A stretch of DNA of 64,000 nt, taken from the NCBI RefSeq assembly GCF_900105945.1, contig NZ_FNSO01000004.1:3844001-3908000 (forward strand). The letters run 5' to 3'. Every line of letters starts with the position of its first letter. Within the stretch, counting starts at the first letter, position 1. The position numbers and the translations under genes are program-made. This DNA is from Amycolatopsis tolypomycina (GTDB taxonomy: Bacteria > Actinomycetota > Actinomycetes > Mycobacteriales > Pseudonocardiaceae). Under the pieces are notes generated by a model. That model was not told the origin of the DNA and did not search any database. It saw nothing but the letters and a program-made list of their open reading frames with translations. Shown here in pieces: positions 19,725-27,073 of the stretch.

Positions 19725-20768
19725 CTAGCGCGGTCCGGTGCTCTCGCGCACGATCAACTCGGGGACGACCAGGGCGCGCGCGTGCCGGTCGCCTCCGTCC
19801 ATCCGCCCGGCCAGCAGGCCGAACGTACGCCGTCCGACTTCGATGAAGTCCTGGCGCACCGTCGTGAGCGGCGGCGTGAAGTACGCCGCCTCGGGGACGT
19901 CGTCGAAGCCCGCCACGCGCACGTCCCGCGGCACCGAGATGCCCGCTTCGGCGAACGCGCGCAGCAGGCCCAGTGCCATCTGGTCGTTGCCGGCGAAGAC
20001 GGCGTCCAGATCCTTTTCCTTGGCGAGGGATCGCCCCGCCTCGTAGCCCGACCGGGAGCTCCAGTCGCCGCGGATCACCTGCGGGGCCCCGACGCCGTGG
20101 CGTTCCAGGGTTTCCCGCCAGCCGAGCTCGCGGTCGCGGGCCTCCAGCCAGTCCTCCGGCCCGGCGATGTGCCACACCGTGCGGTGGCCCAGCGCCAGGA
20201 GGTGTTCGGTGGCCCGGCGGGCGCCGTCGCGCTGGTCGACGGAGATGACCGGCACCGGTGCCGCCTCCCCGCCGCCGACGGCGACGACCGGGAAGTCCGC
20301 GGGCGCGGCTTCCAGGGCCCGGCCCGCGCTGACGTGCGGGGCGATCACGATGACGCCCTCGACCGCCTGGCGGCGCAGGTTCTCCACCGCGTCGGCGATC
20401 GACGACCGGCCCGGCCTGCTGACGCTGGAGATCGTGATCGCGTACCCGGCTTCCCGGGCGGCGTTCTCGATGCCGTAGAGCGTGCTGGCCGGACCGTACA
20501 GATTGGACTCGAGCGCGACGACGCCGAGCGTGCCGGTCCGCCCGGTGACCAGCGCGCGGGCCGCGGAATTGGGCCGGTAGCCCAGCTCCTCGATCGCCGC
20601 GAGCACCCGCGCACGGGTCTCGGGACGCACCGGGCCGGTCCCGTTGATCACCCGGGACACGGTCATGTGGGACACCCCGGCCACGCCCGCGACGTCGGTC
20701 AGGCTCGGCTGCCGCGTCCCGGCGGAGGTCGCCTTCAGGGGTCCGCCGGAGCGGGGTCGTTCGGCCAC
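19725..20768 (-). CDS. LacI-family transcriptional repressor, copy 1
   Basis: A 347-residue repressor. A basic N-terminus leads into the LacI HTH (SLTDVAGVAGVSHMTVSRVI, about residues 22-41) and hinge helix (NSAARALVTGRT), then the sugar-binding type 1 periplasmic-binding fold with AVFAGNDQMALGLL and VAGFDDVPEAAYF. GTG at 20768 has a GGAAGGGG site. It is very similar over its full length to the second LacI at 31569-32612, including identical stretches such as ESNLYGPASTLYGIENAARE. An operator of the shared type lies 67 bp upstream, suggesting autoregulation, and another in front of ytfQ. It probably senses an arabinose- or galactose-containing inducer. Confidence 0.92.
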   Translation of the reverse strand: MAERPRSGGPLKATSAGTRQPSLTDVAGVAGVSHMTVSRVINGTGPVRPETRARVLAAIEELGYRPNSAARALVTGRTGTLGVVALESNLYGPASTLYGIENAAREAGYAITISSVSRPGRSSIADAVENLRRQAVEGVIVIAPHVSAGRALEAAPADFPVVAVGGGEAAPVPVISVDQRDGARRATEHLLALGHRTVWHIAGPEDWLEARDRELGWRETLERHGVGAPQVIRGDWSSRSGYEAGRSLAKEKDLDAVFAGNDQMALGLLRAFAEAGISVPRDVRVAGFDDVPEAAYFTPPLTTVRQDFIEVGRRTFGLLAGRMDGGDRHARALVVPELIVRESTGPR

Positions 20769-20834
20769 CGGTGTCCCCTTCCGTCCGCTCCGACATGGTC
20801 TGCGTCACCTGTTCCGGTGACGACGAGGAGTTAG

Positions 20835-20848
20835 TGTTAGCGATAACA
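20835..20848. promoter_or_regulatory. LacI-type operator upstream of LacI copy 1
   Basis: TGTTAGCGATAACA, a 14-bp palindrome with one mismatched pair, 67 bp upstream of the LacI start. It probably mediates autoregulation. Confidence 0.7.
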
Positions 20849-21019
20849 CCCACGGGGTCAACCCCGGGTCGCGTAACGGTCTAGTCACATGGCCTTCACA
20901 CCGTCGCGACGACGAATTCGACGGCGCGACCTGCGCGGAGCGTCGTTTGAAATTCACCGCCCGTCAGCGCGGCCCGGTGTTCAACGGCATGTTCGCCCCG
21001 TCGGCGGGGCGTTTACCAC

Positions 21020-21036
21020 ACCGGTCCGCGACCGGT
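21020..21036 (-). terminator. Short hairpin after the EEP gene
   Basis: ACCGGTC-CGC-GACCGGT directly follows the EEP stop. The 7-bp perfect stem has a 3-nt loop. The rest of 20849-21019 shows no gene; it holds the LacI promoter region and a small GCCCC/GGGGC hairpin. Confidence 0.45.
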
Positions 21037-21037
21037 T

Positions 21038-21991
21038 TCAGAAGGCCACGGTGGCGGCGACGGGCAGGTGGTCGCTGCCGGTCGCGGGCAGGGTCCAGGC
21101 GGCCACCGGCCGCACGCCGCCGACGAAGATCTGGTCGATCCGGGCCAGCGGCAGGGCGGCCGGCCAGGTGAAGCCGAACCCGTCGCCGGCTTCCTCCTGC
21201 GCCGCCTGCAGGCGCGCGGTGACGGGCGCGAGCGCGCGGTCGTCGGCGGTGCCGTTGAAGTCGCCGACGAGCACGGTCCGGGGTGCGGCTTCCGCGGCGA
21301 CGGCGTCGGCGAGCAGGTCCATCGCGGCGTCGCGGCCGTTCGCGGTGAACCCCGCGTCGAGGCGCACGCGCACGGAGGGCAGGTGCGCCACGAAGACCGC
21401 CACCGGGCCCTTCGGAGTGTCCACTGTGGTCTGCAGGGCCCGGGTCCACGGCATGATCGCCACCGGCCGCGTGGCACGCAGCGGGTAGGTGCTCCAGATC
21501 CCGACGGTGCCCTGGACGGAGTGGTGGGGATAGGCCGCGGCGAGCGCGTCCTCGTACTTCGGCACCTCGGACTTCTTCAGCTCTTCGAGGGCGATCACCT
21601 GGGCGCCCGCGGCGGCCAGCGCCCGCGCGGTGCCGGCCGGGTCCGGGTTCTCGTCGTTGACGTTGTGCGAGACGATCGTGAGGTCGCCGCCGGGTTCGCG
21701 CTTGTCGAAGAGCCGGGTGCCGAAGAACCCGCCCCAGACCAGCGCCGGCAACAGGAGGGCGAGAAGGGCGAGCGCCGACCGGCGGACCAGGGCCGCGACC
21801 AGCAGCGGCAGCACGAGCAGGCCGGTCCAGGGCAGGAACGTCTCCAGCAGGCTGCCGGCGTTGCCCGCCCAGTTCGGCACCAGCGGGTGCGCGAGCAGCA
21901 GCAGCGCGGTCAGGACGGCGAACGCGGCGACGACCCGGCCGCGGCGCCACGTCTGCCGGGTCGGCGCGGGCCGCTCGGCGGTCACGGTCAT
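21038..21991 (-). CDS. Membrane-anchored endonuclease/exonuclease/phosphatase-family protein
   Basis: A 317-residue protein with three closely spaced N-terminal membrane segments (about residues 20-95) followed by an EEP-fold domain. Family motifs visible are VSHNVNDEN (metal/Asn), VIALEELK (catalytic Glu), VLVGDFNGTADD (Asp/Asn) and the terminal SDHLPVAATV (Asp-His). EEP enzymes cleave phosphodiester or phosphomonoester bonds; the anchored catalytic domain is probably extracellular, and the natural substrate cannot be told from sequence. The ATG at 21991 overlaps the upstream carboxypeptidase stop by ATGA, so the two are co-translated. Confidence 0.88.
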   Translation of the reverse strand: MTVTAERPAPTRQTWRRGRVVAAFAVLTALLLLAHPLVPNWAGNAGSLLETFLPWTGLLVLPLLVAALVRRSALALLALLLPALVWGGFFGTRLFDKREPGGDLTIVSHNVNDENPDPAGTARALAAAGAQVIALEELKKSEVPKYEDALAAAYPHHSVQGTVGIWSTYPLRATRPVAIMPWTRALQTTVDTPKGPVAVFVAHLPSVRVRLDAGFTANGRDAAMDLLADAVAAEAAPRTVLVGDFNGTADDRALAPVTARLQAAQEEAGDGFGFTWPAALPLARIDQIFVGGVRPVAAWTLPATGSDHLPVAATVAF

Positions 21992-22911
21992 CGGACGGCC
22001 GCCGGCAGTTCCCGCTGGATGGCGGCGATGAGGGTGGCGCTGGTCTCGAGCACGGCCCGCAGCCCCGCCGACGGCGTGCCGCCCGGCCGCTGCTGGAGGA
22101 CGACACCGAGGATCAGCGCGCCGTTGCCCGCACGGGCGGCCCACATCAGGGCGCCCCCGGCGGCGGTGGACGAGCCGGTCTTCAGCCCGATGACGCCGTC
22201 CCGGCCGAGCAGGGTGTTGGTGTTGGCGACCGTGCCCGGCACGCCGTCGATCCGCAGGCTGGGCGTGGCGACGATGGCCCGGATGACGGGGTGCTTCATT
22301 GCTTCGCGGGCCAGCCGCAGCTGGTCGGTGGCGGTGCTGGTGGTCGAGTCTTCGACCCCGCTGGCACCGGTGTAGGTGGTGCTGGTCATGCCGAGGGCGG
22401 CGGCCTCCCGGTTCATCTTCGCGACGAAGGCGTCCTGGCTGCCGGCGTCCCAGCGGGCGAGCAGCCGCGCGACGTTGTTGCCGGACGGGATGAGCATCAG
22501 GGCGAGCAGGTCGCGTTCGCTGAACCGCCGCCCCGCCCGCACGGGCGCGCTCGATTCCTCGGCCGACGTCGACTCGGCCTCGGCCTGCTCGTCGACGGTG
22601 ATCTCGGGACCGGCCTCGTCCGCGCCGAGCGGGTGGTCCTTGAGGACGACGTAGGCGGTCATGACCTTGGTGACGCTGGCGATGGGCACCGGCCGCTGCT
22701 CACCGCGGCTGCCGAGCGAGCCCAGGTTCTGCACTTCGACGCTGGCCTGTCCTTCGGCGGGCCACGGCAGCGGAAGGTCGACGACCGGCCGGGTGGCCAG
22801 CGCCCGCCCGGCGGTTTCGGGCGGCAGGACGACCCACCAGGCCGCGGCGACCACCACGGCCAAGCCGGCGGCGATACCGGCGGCAAGGGGCGGGATGCGG
22901 GTGCGGGCCAT
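21988..22911 (-). CDS. D-alanyl-D-alanine carboxypeptidase (serine-type, PBP5-like)
   Basis: A 307-residue protein with an N-terminal membrane anchor or signal (residues 8-29). The three penicillin-binding motifs are present: SVTK (Ser79-Lys82), SGN (143-145) and KTG (244-246). It removes the terminal D-alanine of peptidoglycan stem peptides outside the membrane. An acidic Glu/Ser-rich insert (about 108-122) lies between motifs one and two. It overlaps the downstream EEP gene by 4 bp. There is no C-terminal amphipathic anchor of the PBP5 kind, so attachment would rest on the N-terminal segment. Confidence 0.93.
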   Translation of the reverse strand: MARTRIPPLAAGIAAGLAVVVAAAWWVVLPPETAGRALATRPVVDLPLPWPAEGQASVEVQNLGSLGSRGEQRPVPIASVTKVMTAYVVLKDHPLGADEAGPEITVDEQAEAESTSAEESSAPVRAGRRFSERDLLALMLIPSGNNVARLLARWDAGSQDAFVAKMNREAAALGMTSTTYTGASGVEDSTTSTATDQLRLAREAMKHPVIRAIVATPSLRIDGVPGTVANTNTLLGRDGVIGLKTGSSTAAGGALMWAARAGNGALILGVVLQQRPGGTPSAGLRAVLETSATLIAAIQRELPAAVR

Positions 22912-23037
22912 CGGTCTCCTCCGAGTGCCGGGATGTGGTCACCGATCACTGTGTCGGGAGAAGATCGCCGGATCGTCGGGGCTGTTCGACAGGTGTGCAC
23001 CAGGAATGTCCCGATCCTGTACCAGCGCCCGGCGCGG

Positions 23038-23082
23038 CGAAGGGCACCTTCCGCTCGTCAGCTGCGAGGGAGGTGCCCTTCG
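23038..23082 (-). terminator. Hairpin terminator after the small secreted protein gene
   Basis: A 12-bp perfect stem (CGAAGGGCACCT at 23038-23049; complement at 23071-23082) lies between the stop at 23120 and the carboxypeptidase start at 22911. Nothing else is seen in 22912-23119. Confidence 0.65.
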
Positions 23083-23119
23083 GCCCACGCCGGCCGGGGT
23101 GCCGGGGCCCGCGCGGGGG

Positions 23120-23374
23120 TCACTTCGCGGAGCGCTGGATGCAGTCGAGGCCCAGGCCGAGCGTCGTGGCGACGTACTGGCAGACGTGCGACGCGTGCGT
23201 CTCGTCCGTCTGCGCGCAGGCGATCGGCACGCCGAAGAGGTCGACCGAACAATAGGCGTAGAACTGCGTCTTGCTGCCGGGCACCATGTCCGCCGACGCC
23301 GGCGTGGCCGCGGCGACGACCGCGGAAACCGTGAGTGCAGCGGCCGTGGCCCAGGAAGCGATCCGGGTGTTCAT
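23120..23374 (-). CDS. Small secreted four-cysteine protein, function unknown
   Basis: An 84-residue protein with a clear signal peptide (about residues 1-28, cleavage after ASA) and a roughly 56-residue mature part containing four cysteines, which could form two disulfides. I do not recognise a family. The ATG at 23374 has a GGAGAG site and is preferred over an in-frame ATG far upstream that would not give a signal peptide. It is divergently arranged with the beta-helix protein gene and followed by its own terminator, so it is a single-gene unit. Confidence 0.75.
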   Translation of the reverse strand: MNTRIASWATAAALTVSAVVAAATPASADMVPGSKTQFYAYCSVDLFGVPIACAQTDETHASHVCQYVATTLGLGLDCIQRSAK

Positions 23375-23516
23375 CGTGCTCTCCTTCCGCCGAGCTTTCC
23401 CCTGTGTGTCAAGGGGTTCACCGGGAGAATTCCCCGGCCGGCGTGCCTTCAGCTCGACGTCACCGGAAAGTGTTACGCCGCCCCGCCGTTCACATACATG
23501 ACCATTGTTCATCCTG

Positions 23517-23546
23517 TTGACCAACGGCGGGCCGGTGACCTATAAA
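23517..23546 (+). promoter_or_regulatory. Sigma-70-type promoter of the beta-helix gene
   Basis: TTGACC (23517-23522) and TATAAA (23541-23546) with an 18-bp spacer, 57 bp upstream of the GTG at 23604. It is an unusually good -10 match for this GC-rich DNA. Confidence 0.65.
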
Positions 23547-23603
23547 GGAAACGTCCGGGTGTCCGCCGCAACACCTCCGCAGTCCGCTTTCCGGAGGCCA
23601 TCG

Positions 23604-24644
23604 GTGTCCCCTCGCTCCGCCGTTTTCCTCGGCGTCACCGTCATTTCCGCCACGCTCGCGGTCGCCGCGCCCGCCCGAGCCGACGTCGTCGACGTCACCA
23701 CCGCCGCCCAGCTCCGGGCCGCGCTCGCCGGCGCCGTCCCTGGCCAGACCATCCGGCTCGCGCCCGGCACCTACCGCGGCTCCTTCGTCACCACGAAACC
23801 CGGCCCGGTCACCCTGTCCGGCCCGGCGGACGCCGTCCTGATCAACGACGGCCCCGCCGGCGCCGCCCCGGCCTGCCCGGCACCGACCGCAGGCTGGGAC
23901 TCCGGCTACGGCCTGTGGCTCGCGAACGCGCCCTCCTGGACCCTGCGGGGGTTCACCGTGCAGGAGTCCAAAAAGGGCATCGTCGCGGACAACTCACCGC
24001 ACACCACCATCGACGGTGTCACCGTGCACCACGTCGACGAGGAAGCCGTGCACTTCCGCCGTTCCTCGGCCGACAGCGTGCTGAAGAACTCCACGATCAG
24101 CTACACCGGCCTCGTGCAGCCGGGCTACGGCGAAGGCGTCTACCTCGGCTCGGCCGGCTCGAACTGGGGCTGCCACGGCAACTCCGGCGGCGCCGACCGC
24201 GGTGACCGGATCCAGGTGCTGGACAACCACATCGGCCCGTTCATCGCCGCCGAACCCATCGACGTCAAGGAAGGCACGGCGGGCGGTGTCATCCGCGGCA
24301 ACACCTTCGACGGCCGCGGGGTCACCGGCCAGAACTCGGCGGACTCCTGGATCGACGTCAAGGGCACCGGCTACACGATCGAAGGCAACACGGGCACGTT
24401 CGCCCCGCCCGGCACGTTCGCCAACGGCTACGAGACCCACAACCCGAGCACGAGCCCGGCGTTCGCCAACGGCTGCGGGAACGTCTGGCGCGCCAACAAG
24501 TCCGACCTCGGCGGCGTGGGCGCCTACGCGATCAAGATCAGCTCGGTCTCGAAGTGCGCGGCGAACCCGAATGTCGTCCACGCCTCGAACACCGTCACAA
24601 ACGCCCGGTCGGGGCTGACCAACATCCCCGTCACGGCAGGATAG
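23604..24644 (+). CDS. Secreted right-handed parallel beta-helix protein
   Basis: A 346-residue exported protein: signal peptide (RSAVFLGVTVISATLAVAAPARA) and then a repetitive beta-helix domain with the opening DVTTAAQLRAALAGAVPGQTI and LAPGTYRG motifs of pectate-lyase-like and NosD-like proteins. Repeats such as GVTVHHVDEEAVHF and DNHIGPFIAAEPIDVKEG fit helical turns. Many such proteins bind or cleave polysaccharides; a catalytic set cannot be assigned here. The GTG at 23604 was chosen because of the GGAGG site 7 bp upstream; an upstream in-frame start would bury the signal peptide. The 3' end overlaps the convergent SDR gene by 14 bp. Confidence 0.87.
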   Translation: MSPRSAVFLGVTVISATLAVAAPARADVVDVTTAAQLRAALAGAVPGQTIRLAPGTYRGSFVTTKPGPVTLSGPADAVLINDGPAGAAPACPAPTAGWDSGYGLWLANAPSWTLRGFTVQESKKGIVADNSPHTTIDGVTVHHVDEEAVHFRRSSADSVLKNSTISYTGLVQPGYGEGVYLGSAGSNWGCHGNSGGADRGDRIQVLDNHIGPFIAAEPIDVKEGTAGGVIRGNTFDGRGVTGQNSADSWIDVKGTGYTIEGNTGTFAPPGTFANGYETHNPSTSPAFANGCGNVWRANKSDLGGVGAYAIKISSVSKCAANPNVVHASNTVTNARSGLTNIPVTAG

Positions 24645-25425
24645 CGTCGACGTACCCGCCGTCCACCCGCACCGCCGCGCCCGTGGTCGCCGACGCGAAC
24701 GGCGAGCTCAGGTACACCACCAGGTGGGCGATCTCCTCGGGTTCGATCAGCCGCTGCAGCAGGGACTGCGGGCGGTGGCGCTTCATGAACTCGCGCTGGG
24801 CCTCTTCCCACGGCAGGTCCTTGTCGACGAGCTCGTAGACGAAGTCCTCGACGCCGCCGGTGTGCGTGGGGCCGGCGATCACCGCGTTGACGGTGACGCC
24901 GGTCCCGGCGGCGTGCTTGGCGAAACCGCGGGACACGCCGAGCAACGCCGTCTTCGACACTCCATAGTGGATCATCTCGGCCGGGATGACGATCGCGGAA
25001 TCGCTGGCGATGTACTGGATCCGCCCCCAGCCGCGGTCGGTCATGCCGGGCAGGTACGCGCGGGTGAGCCGCACCGCGGCCAGGACGTTGACCTCGAAGT
25101 AGTGCCGCCAGTCGGCGTCGGTGATGTCCAGTGGCTCCTGGGCGCCGAAGATGCCGAGGTTGTTGACCAGGATGTCGGCGTCCGGCACCTCTTCGACCAC
25201 CTGGGCCGCGCCGGCCTCCTCGGACACGTCGCCCGGGGCCGGCAGGAAGTCCGCGTCCGGCACCTCCTCGCGCAGCCGCGCGATGGCCTTGTGGACGCCG
25301 GTTTCGCTCCGGCCGTTGATCGCGACCCGCGCGCCCGCCGCCGCGAGGCCCGTCGCGATCGCCGCACCGATGCCCTGGGTGGAGCCGGTGACCAGTGCCG
25401 TCTTGCCGCTCAGGTCGACCCGCAT
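24631..25425 (-). CDS. SDR-family NAD(P)-dependent oxidoreductase
   Basis: A 264-residue classical short-chain dehydrogenase. The cofactor motif TGSTQGIG (about 14-21) and the NNLG motif are present; the catalytic Ser-Tyr-Lys is in ASDSAIVIPAEMIHYGVSKTA. The Arg after the Gly motif region (NGRSE) suggests NADP(H). Substrate is unknown. The ATG at 25425 starts the conserved fold. It overlaps the convergent beta-helix gene by 14 bp at the 3' end and lies divergent from the LysE-type exporter. Confidence 0.92.
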   Translation of the reverse strand: MRVDLSGKTALVTGSTQGIGAAIATGLAAAGARVAINGRSETGVHKAIARLREEVPDADFLPAPGDVSEEAGAAQVVEEVPDADILVNNLGIFGAQEPLDITDADWRHYFEVNVLAAVRLTRAYLPGMTDRGWGRIQYIASDSAIVIPAEMIHYGVSKTALLGVSRGFAKHAAGTGVTVNAVIAGPTHTGGVEDFVYELVDKDLPWEEAQREFMKRHRPQSLLQRLIEPEEIAHLVVYLSSPFASATTGAAVRVDGGYVDAILP

Positions 25426-25541
25426 CGTGAAAACCCTCTCTCGCTCGCGTGCCTCCCCGGGCGATTCAAGCACAGCTCGCCGGAGCCCACCGGCTGGAAA
25501 ACCCGGTTGCCTCCCCCGCACGAGGGCGCCACGATCTGCGC

Positions 25542-25646
25542 ATGACCACGTATCGAACCCCGCTCCTGCCGACCGTCGCCGCGACCACCGCGCCGGTCCA
25601 GCAGCAGCCGTGCCGCCGGTGGGGGTCGATCGTCTCCGCGCCGTGA
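25542..25646 (+). CDS. Possible 34-residue leader ORF coupled to the exporter
   Basis: A short frame starting with ATG at 25542 and ending in a TGA that overlaps the exporter's GTG as GTGA (25643-25646). The peptide contains QQQPCRRW near its middle and has no recognised family. The overlap and a weak GAGGGCG site upstream suggest a translated leader, but coding potential in such a short frame is uncertain. Confidence 0.35.
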   Translation: MTTYRTPLLPTVAATTAPVQQQPCRRWGSIVSAP

Positions 25647-26260
25647 GCGCCGCGCTGCTCGCCGGCCTGGTCGCGGGCTACGGCATCGCGATCCCGGTCG
25701 GCGCCGTCGGGACGTACCTGGTGGCCCTGTCCGCCCGCACGTCGCTGCGAACCGGCCTGTCCGCGGCCATGGGCGTGGCAACGGCCGACGGCGTGTACGC
25801 GCTGGTCGCCGTGCTCGGCGGCGCCGCGATCGCGGGCGTCATCGCCCCGTTCGCCACACCACTGCGCTGGCTCTCGGCGGCCGTCCTGATCGTGCTCGCC
25901 ACCCACGGTGCCGTGCGTGCGGTGCGCTCGCACCGGGCGCCGGCCACCCGCCCGGTGACGCCGCTCGCCCCCGGCCGCGCCTACGTCAGCCTGCTCGGCA
26001 TCACGCTCGTCAACCCGGCCACGGTCGTGTACTTCACCGCTTTGGTGGTCGGCGACCGCGCCGGCGCGGAGGTCACGGTGCTCGACCAGGCGGTGTTCGT
26101 GCTGGCCGCGTTCGCCGCCTCGGCGAGCTGGCAAGCGGCGCTCGCCGGCGGCGGGGCCCTGCTCGGCCGGGTCCTCACCGGGCGCCGCGGCCGGCTCGTG
26201 ACAGCGCTGGTGTCGAGCGCCGTGATCACCGCACTCGCCGTCCGGCTTGTCCTCCCCTGA
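25643..26260 (+). CDS. LysE/RhtB-type amino-acid exporter family protein
   Basis: A 205-residue protein with about six membrane spans. The N-terminal segment GLVAGYGIAIPVGAVGTYLV corresponds to the LysE signature and ITLVNPATVVYFTALVV to the conserved central NP motif. Members export amino acids or related small molecules with the proton gradient. GTG at 25643 is chosen because it overlaps the stop of the short ORF upstream and begins the first membrane segment. There is no adjacent LysG-type regulator, so the substrate is open. Confidence 0.85.
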   Translation: MSAALLAGLVAGYGIAIPVGAVGTYLVALSARTSLRTGLSAAMGVATADGVYALVAVLGGAAIAGVIAPFATPLRWLSAAVLIVLATHGAVRAVRSHRAPATRPVTPLAPGRAYVSLLGITLVNPATVVYFTALVVGDRAGAEVTVLDQAVFVLAAFAASASWQAALAGGGALLGRVLTGRRGRLVTALVSSAVITALAVRLVLP

Positions 26261-26368
26261 GGCGGAAACCGTTGCCCTGTAACGGTTTGTCCGGTTCCCG
26301 GGCGCACGCCGGAAGACGTCCGGCCGCCCGGTTCCGGGCTAGCGTCCGAGGGGACGAAGGAGGCGGCC

Positions 26369-27073
26369 ATGGCGATGCCGATGTCGATGTCGGGGTGGGA
26401 CACCGCGGGCGCGGTGCTGCTGGTGCTCTGGGCGCTGGCCATGTGGACCGCGGTCGGCGTGCTCGCGTACGCCGACCGCGGGCCGGTGCGGCCCTGGGTG
26501 TACCGCGGGGCGCTGGGGGTGATCGGCTTCGGCGTGCTCGGCCAGCTCGGGCACGTCCAGGAGCACGTCGCCCAGGTCGGGTACTGGCTCGGCCACCCGA
26601 ACTCCCCCGCCTGGATGACGCCGTGGGGCACCGGCCTGGCGAACGGCCTGCAGCTGGTCCTGCCCGGCCGGCCGACGTTCGGCATGGAACTGCTGCACCT
26701 GACCGGCAACTTCCTCTTCCTGGCCGGTCTGGCGGGCGTCATGGTGATCACCCGCCGGGCCACCGGCACCCGCACCCGCCGCTGGGCGAAGATGGGCGTC
26801 TGGATGCAAGGCCTGCACGGGCTGGAGCACCTGGTCCTGACACTGTCGATCGCGTTCGGCGCGCCCCGGGCGATCGGGCTGTCCACGTTCTTCGGGCTCG
26901 TGGACCCGGGCCCGGGGCTGACCACCTACCGCGTCTGGTGGCACTTCACCGCGAACGTCCTCGGCTCGGTCGTCTTCGGGCTCGCGCTGTACCACCTGTG
27001 GCGCGAACGCCGGGAGATCCGCGCCGGTTTCCTGCTCCGGCCGCTGCCCGCGGTCACCCGGCGGGCGGCGTGA
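26369..27073 (+). CDS. Polytopic membrane protein, probably DUF6008
   Basis: A 234-residue protein with about six membrane helices and many conserved-looking histidines in or near membrane segments (LGHVQEHVAQVG, LLHLTGNFLF, LHGLEHLVLT, WWHFTANVLG). Such His-rich polytopic proteins can bind metal or heme, but I cannot show this. I recall a DUF6008 family with this pattern, without certainty. ATG at 26369 has a GGAGG site. The last 20 bp overlap the convergent GH35 gene. Confidence 0.75.
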   Translation: MAMPMSMSGWDTAGAVLLVLWALAMWTAVGVLAYADRGPVRPWVYRGALGVIGFGVLGQLGHVQEHVAQVGYWLGHPNSPAWMTPWGTGLANGLQLVLPGRPTFGMELLHLTGNFLFLAGLAGVMVITRRATGTRTRRWAKMGVWMQGLHGLEHLVLTLSIAFGAPRAIGLSTFFGLVDPGPGLTTYRVWWHFTANVLGSVVFGLALYHLWRERREIRAGFLLRPLPAVTRRAA

